Assembly (NCBI GenBank): GCA_036375275.1
Contig: DASUSF010000482.1
Location: 1 to 7,579, forward strand
Length of the DNA: 7,579 bases
Direction: 5' to 3'
Source: DASUSF01 sp036375275
GTDB lineage: Bacteria > Pseudomonadota > Alphaproteobacteria > Geminicoccales > Geminicoccaceae
Made by a program: the position numbers and the translations under genes. The notes beneath the pieces were generated by a model. The model was not told the origin of the DNA. It saw only the letters and a list, made by a program, of their open reading frames with translations, and did no database searches. Of the stretch, positions 6,001 to 7,579 are shown piece by piece. The first letter of the stretch is position 1; the number at the start of each line of letters is the position of its first letter.

Positions 6001-7035
6001 TCAGAGCCCGAGCTTGAACTCCTGCCAGCGGGTCTCGACCTCCTCCGCGTTCTCGAACCACCACTTCGCGTCCGAGAGGAACTGCTTGTCCTTGTTCTCG
6101 GTGGTGGTCGGGTACTGGTCGAGCTGGTCCTGTGGCAGGAGCGGCTCGAGGTCGGGGCTGTTGCCGGTGTAGGGGATGACCTCGGCGGCGACGGCCTGGT
6201 TCTCCGGCACGCTCATCTGGTAGAGGATGCCCATCGCGGCCTCCTTGCTCGCCGGGTCGGCGCCCTTGGGCACGACGAAGAAGGCGAGGTCGAGCTGGCC
6301 CTGGTCGAAGCTGTAGGCGACGCCGTCCTGGCCCGCGACCCGGCCCGACCACGCGACCGCGTACTGCACCTCGTTGTCCTTGAGCAGCTGCGGCGGCTGA
6401 GCGCCGGCCTGCCACCAGACGGCGACGTCGTCCTTGATCTTCTCGAGGCTCGCGAAGGCGCGGTCGAGGTCGAGCGGGTAGAGCTCGTCCGGCGCGACCC
6501 CGTCGGCGAGCAGCGCCATCGGCAGGATGTAGGCCGGATAGTCGGGGAGCGCCCGCTTGCCCGGGAAGTTCTCGGTGTCCCAGAAGTCCTGCCAGTTCGA
6601 GGGTGCCGGCGCGTCCTCCCGCCAGGCCATGATGGTCGAGTAGTACTGGTAGCCGTAGCCCGATTCGTCCCGCGCCTCGTCGAAGATCGGCATCGGGTCG
6701 ATCGCGTCCCAGTCCAGCGGCTCGACCAGGTCGAGCGCCTTCGCCTGCTCGAGCTCCGGGCTCGACAGCTCGAGCAGGGTGGAGGTGACGTTGCCGCTCT
6801 CGACCATCGCGCGGAGCTTGCCGAGGCCGCTCGGGTTCTCGCGCACCACCTCGATGCCGGTCTCCTTCGTGAACGGGACTAGGTAGCCCTTCTCGATCGA
6901 TTCGCCCGAGGCGCCGCCTGCCTCGGTCATCCGGAGCTCGCTCACCTGCGCGCCGGCCGGTGCCACCTGCATCGCCAGAACGAGCGCGCTGGTGCCGATC
7001 AGCGCGCCCGCGAACCATCGCCTGTCGCCGTGCAT
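6001..7035 (-). CDS. ABC transporter substrate-binding protein, spermidine/putrescine (PotD-like) type
   Basis: A 344-residue periplasmic binding protein of the bacterial extracellular solute-binding family that includes PotD and related polyamine, amino acid and iron binders. I start it at 7035, not at the in-frame ATG at 7104. The 7035 start has a strong Shine-Dalgarno (7044-7053) and gives a clean signal peptide: DRRWFAGAL near the N-terminus, a hydrophobic run, and AGA|QV cleavage after residue 29. The longer form would add 23 mostly basic and glycine/proline residues before it. Visible features are EKGYLVPFTKETGIEV (48-63), the usual early 'C-terminal end of a chain of helix then beta' of this family, DFWDTENFPGKRAL (about 145-158) and WSGR in the middle, and the end region with NSPDLEPLLP. 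No permease or ATPase follows on the - strand, since the next gene converges on it. It is divergent from an aminotransferase, which suggests an amine or amino acid ligand. The specific ligand is not readable. Confidence 0.88.
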   Translation of the reverse strand: MHGDRRWFAGALIGTSALVLAMQVAPAGAQVSELRMTEAGGASGESIEKGYLVPFTKETGIEVVRENPSGLGKLRAMVESGNVTSTLLELSSPELEQAKALDLVEPLDWDAIDPMPIFDEARDESGYGYQYYSTIMAWREDAPAPSNWQDFWDTENFPGKRALPDYPAYILPMALLADGVAPDELYPLDLDRAFASLEKIKDDVAVWWQAGAQPPQLLKDNEVQYAVAWSGRVAGQDGVAYSFDQGQLDLAFFVVPKGADPASKEAAMGILYQMSVPENQAVAAEVIPYTGNSPDLEPLLPQDQLDQYPTTTENKDKQFLSDAKWWFENAEEVETRWQEFKLGL

Positions 7036-7043
7036 GGACGTCG

Positions 7044-7053
7044 TCCCCCCTCT
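7044..7053 (-). promoter_or_regulatory. Shine-Dalgarno that sets the start of the PotD-like gene
   Basis: On the - strand this reads AGAGGGGGGA, 8 nt upstream of the ATG at 7035. The alternative ATG at 7104 has no comparable purine run, so this site decides the annotated start. Confidence 0.65.
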
Positions 7054-7077
7054 GCCTCTAGATTTCTGCCTCCAGAT
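7051..7077. repeat. Tandem imperfect 13-nt direct repeat in the divergent intergenic region
   Basis: TCTGCCTCTAGAT (7051-7063) is followed after one base by TCTGCCTCCAGAT (7065-7077), differing at a single position and giving a 14-bp period. It is one of the few less GC-rich spots in the window and lies in the 107-bp gap (7036-7142) between the divergent PotD-like and aminotransferase genes, which must also hold both promoters. It could be a regulator binding site, but part of it lies in the leader next to the PotD-like Shine-Dalgarno. I see no convincing sigma-70 -35/-10 pair for either gene. Confidence 0.5.
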
Positions 7078-7142
7078 GCTACCGGGTGGCGGCCCGGCGG
7101 CCAAGCACGGCGGCGGCGCGCCGTCGCCCGGGGAGTTCGACC

Positions 7143-7579
7143 ATGACGCTCGCGGCCACGCGCAACATGCGACTCGAGGATGCGCTTCAGGCGGCCGAAG
7201 CCCGCTATGCCGAGCGCAACCCCGAGAGCCGAAGGCGGCAGACGCTGGCGCGCGAGGTCATGCCGGGCGGCAACACCCGGAGCATCCTCCATTTCTCGCC
7301 CTTCCCCCTGGTCATGGCGGGCGGCGAAGGCGCGACGCTCACCGACGTCGACGGCCATCGCTACACCGACTTCCTGGGCGAATACACCGCCGGGCTCTAC
7401 GGCCATTCGCACCCGGTGATCCTGGCTGCCGCGCGGCGCGCCCTCGACGGCGGCATCGTCCTCGGTGCACCGAACCGGGACGAGGCCGAGCTCGCGGCGC
7501 TGATGTGCGCGCGCTTCCCCTCGGTCGAGATGGTGCGCTTCTGCAACTCCGGCACCGAAGCCAACCTGAACGCGCTGAC
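7143..7579 (+). CDS. Class III aminotransferase, glutamate-1-semialdehyde aminotransferase-like, 3'-truncated
   Basis: The first 145 residues of a PLP-dependent class III (fold type I) aminotransferase; the frame is open to the window end. Recognisable in order are an N-terminal helix (AEARYAERNPESRRR, 18-32), VMPGGNTRSILHFSPFP (39-55), the GATLTDVDGHRYTDFLGEYTAGLYGHSHP block (63-91, central DVDG and GHSHP), and FCNSGTEANLNAL (133-145), whose SGTEA binds the PLP phosphate. The order matches glutamate-1-semialdehyde 2,1-aminomutase relatives, but many such proteins act on other amino or keto acids, so I do not call it hemL. The catalytic lysine lies beyond the window. The ATG at 7143 has GGGGAG (7130-7135) 7 nt upstream. 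It is transcribed divergently from the PotD-like gene across 107 bp. About two thirds of a usual 430-460 residue protein is missing. Confidence 0.88.
   Translation, partial: MTLAATRNMRLEDALQAAEARYAERNPESRRRQTLAREVMPGGNTRSILHFSPFPLVMAGGEGATLTDVDGHRYTDFLGEYTAGLYGHSHPVILAAARRALDGGIVLGAPNRDEAELAALMCARFPSVEMVRFCNSGTEANLNAL

Noticed and set aside
5879..7018. 379-residue open frame on the - strand overlapping the PotD-like gene
   Set aside because: It is a shifted frame of the PotD-like gene with R/G/A-rich translation; the true frame has a signal peptide and family similarity.
7036..7142. Sigma-70 promoters for the divergent genes
   Set aside because: A TAGCAT on the - strand (7076-7081) resembles a -10 box in four of six bases but has no -35 partner at the right distance; too weak to annotate.

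Overview
The window is a GC-rich (roughly 70% or more, strong G/C at third codon positions) stretch of bacterial chromosome. Gene content and style suggest an alphaproteobacterium, perhaps Rhodospirillales-like. This is an impression from composition and gene families, not a placement. It holds eight genes, cut at both ends, and no RNA genes, insertion sequences or CRISPR arrays that I can see.

Left block, + strand (1-5567): a tightly packed operon. It opens with the 3' part of a molybdenum hydroxylase large subunit (xanthine dehydrogenase family). An 8-bp overlap leads into a 6-hydroxynicotinate-reductase-like Fe-S protein, an ATGA overlap into a UPF0280 (ApbE-like) protein, and another ATGA overlap into an 'amino acid synthesis' family protein (PF06684, formerly DUF1185). 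After a 43-bp gap with a strong Shine-Dalgarno comes a periplasmic substrate-binding protein of the branched-chain amino acid/amide ABC type. The simplest reading is a catabolic module for an N-heterocyclic or cyclic-amide compound: the binding protein captures it, the Mo enzyme hydroxylates it, the Hnr-like protein reduces the ring, and the PF06684 protein acts on a later intermediate. The UPF0280 protein could mature the reductase by attaching flavin. The substrate cannot be read from the sequence.

Middle (5568-6000): a small secreted six-cysteine protein of unknown function (5637-5933), then a 67-bp convergent gap with a 9-bp-stem inverted repeat that may terminate transcription from both sides.

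Right block (6001-7579): a PotD-like (spermidine/putrescine type) periplasmic binding protein on the - strand, divergent from a class III aminotransferase similar to glutamate-1-semialdehyde aminotransferase, which runs off the window. The 107-bp divergent gap holds a tandem 13-nt imperfect repeat that may be regulatory. The pair suggests uptake and transamination of an amine or amino acid. Whether it belongs to the same pathway as the left operon is open.
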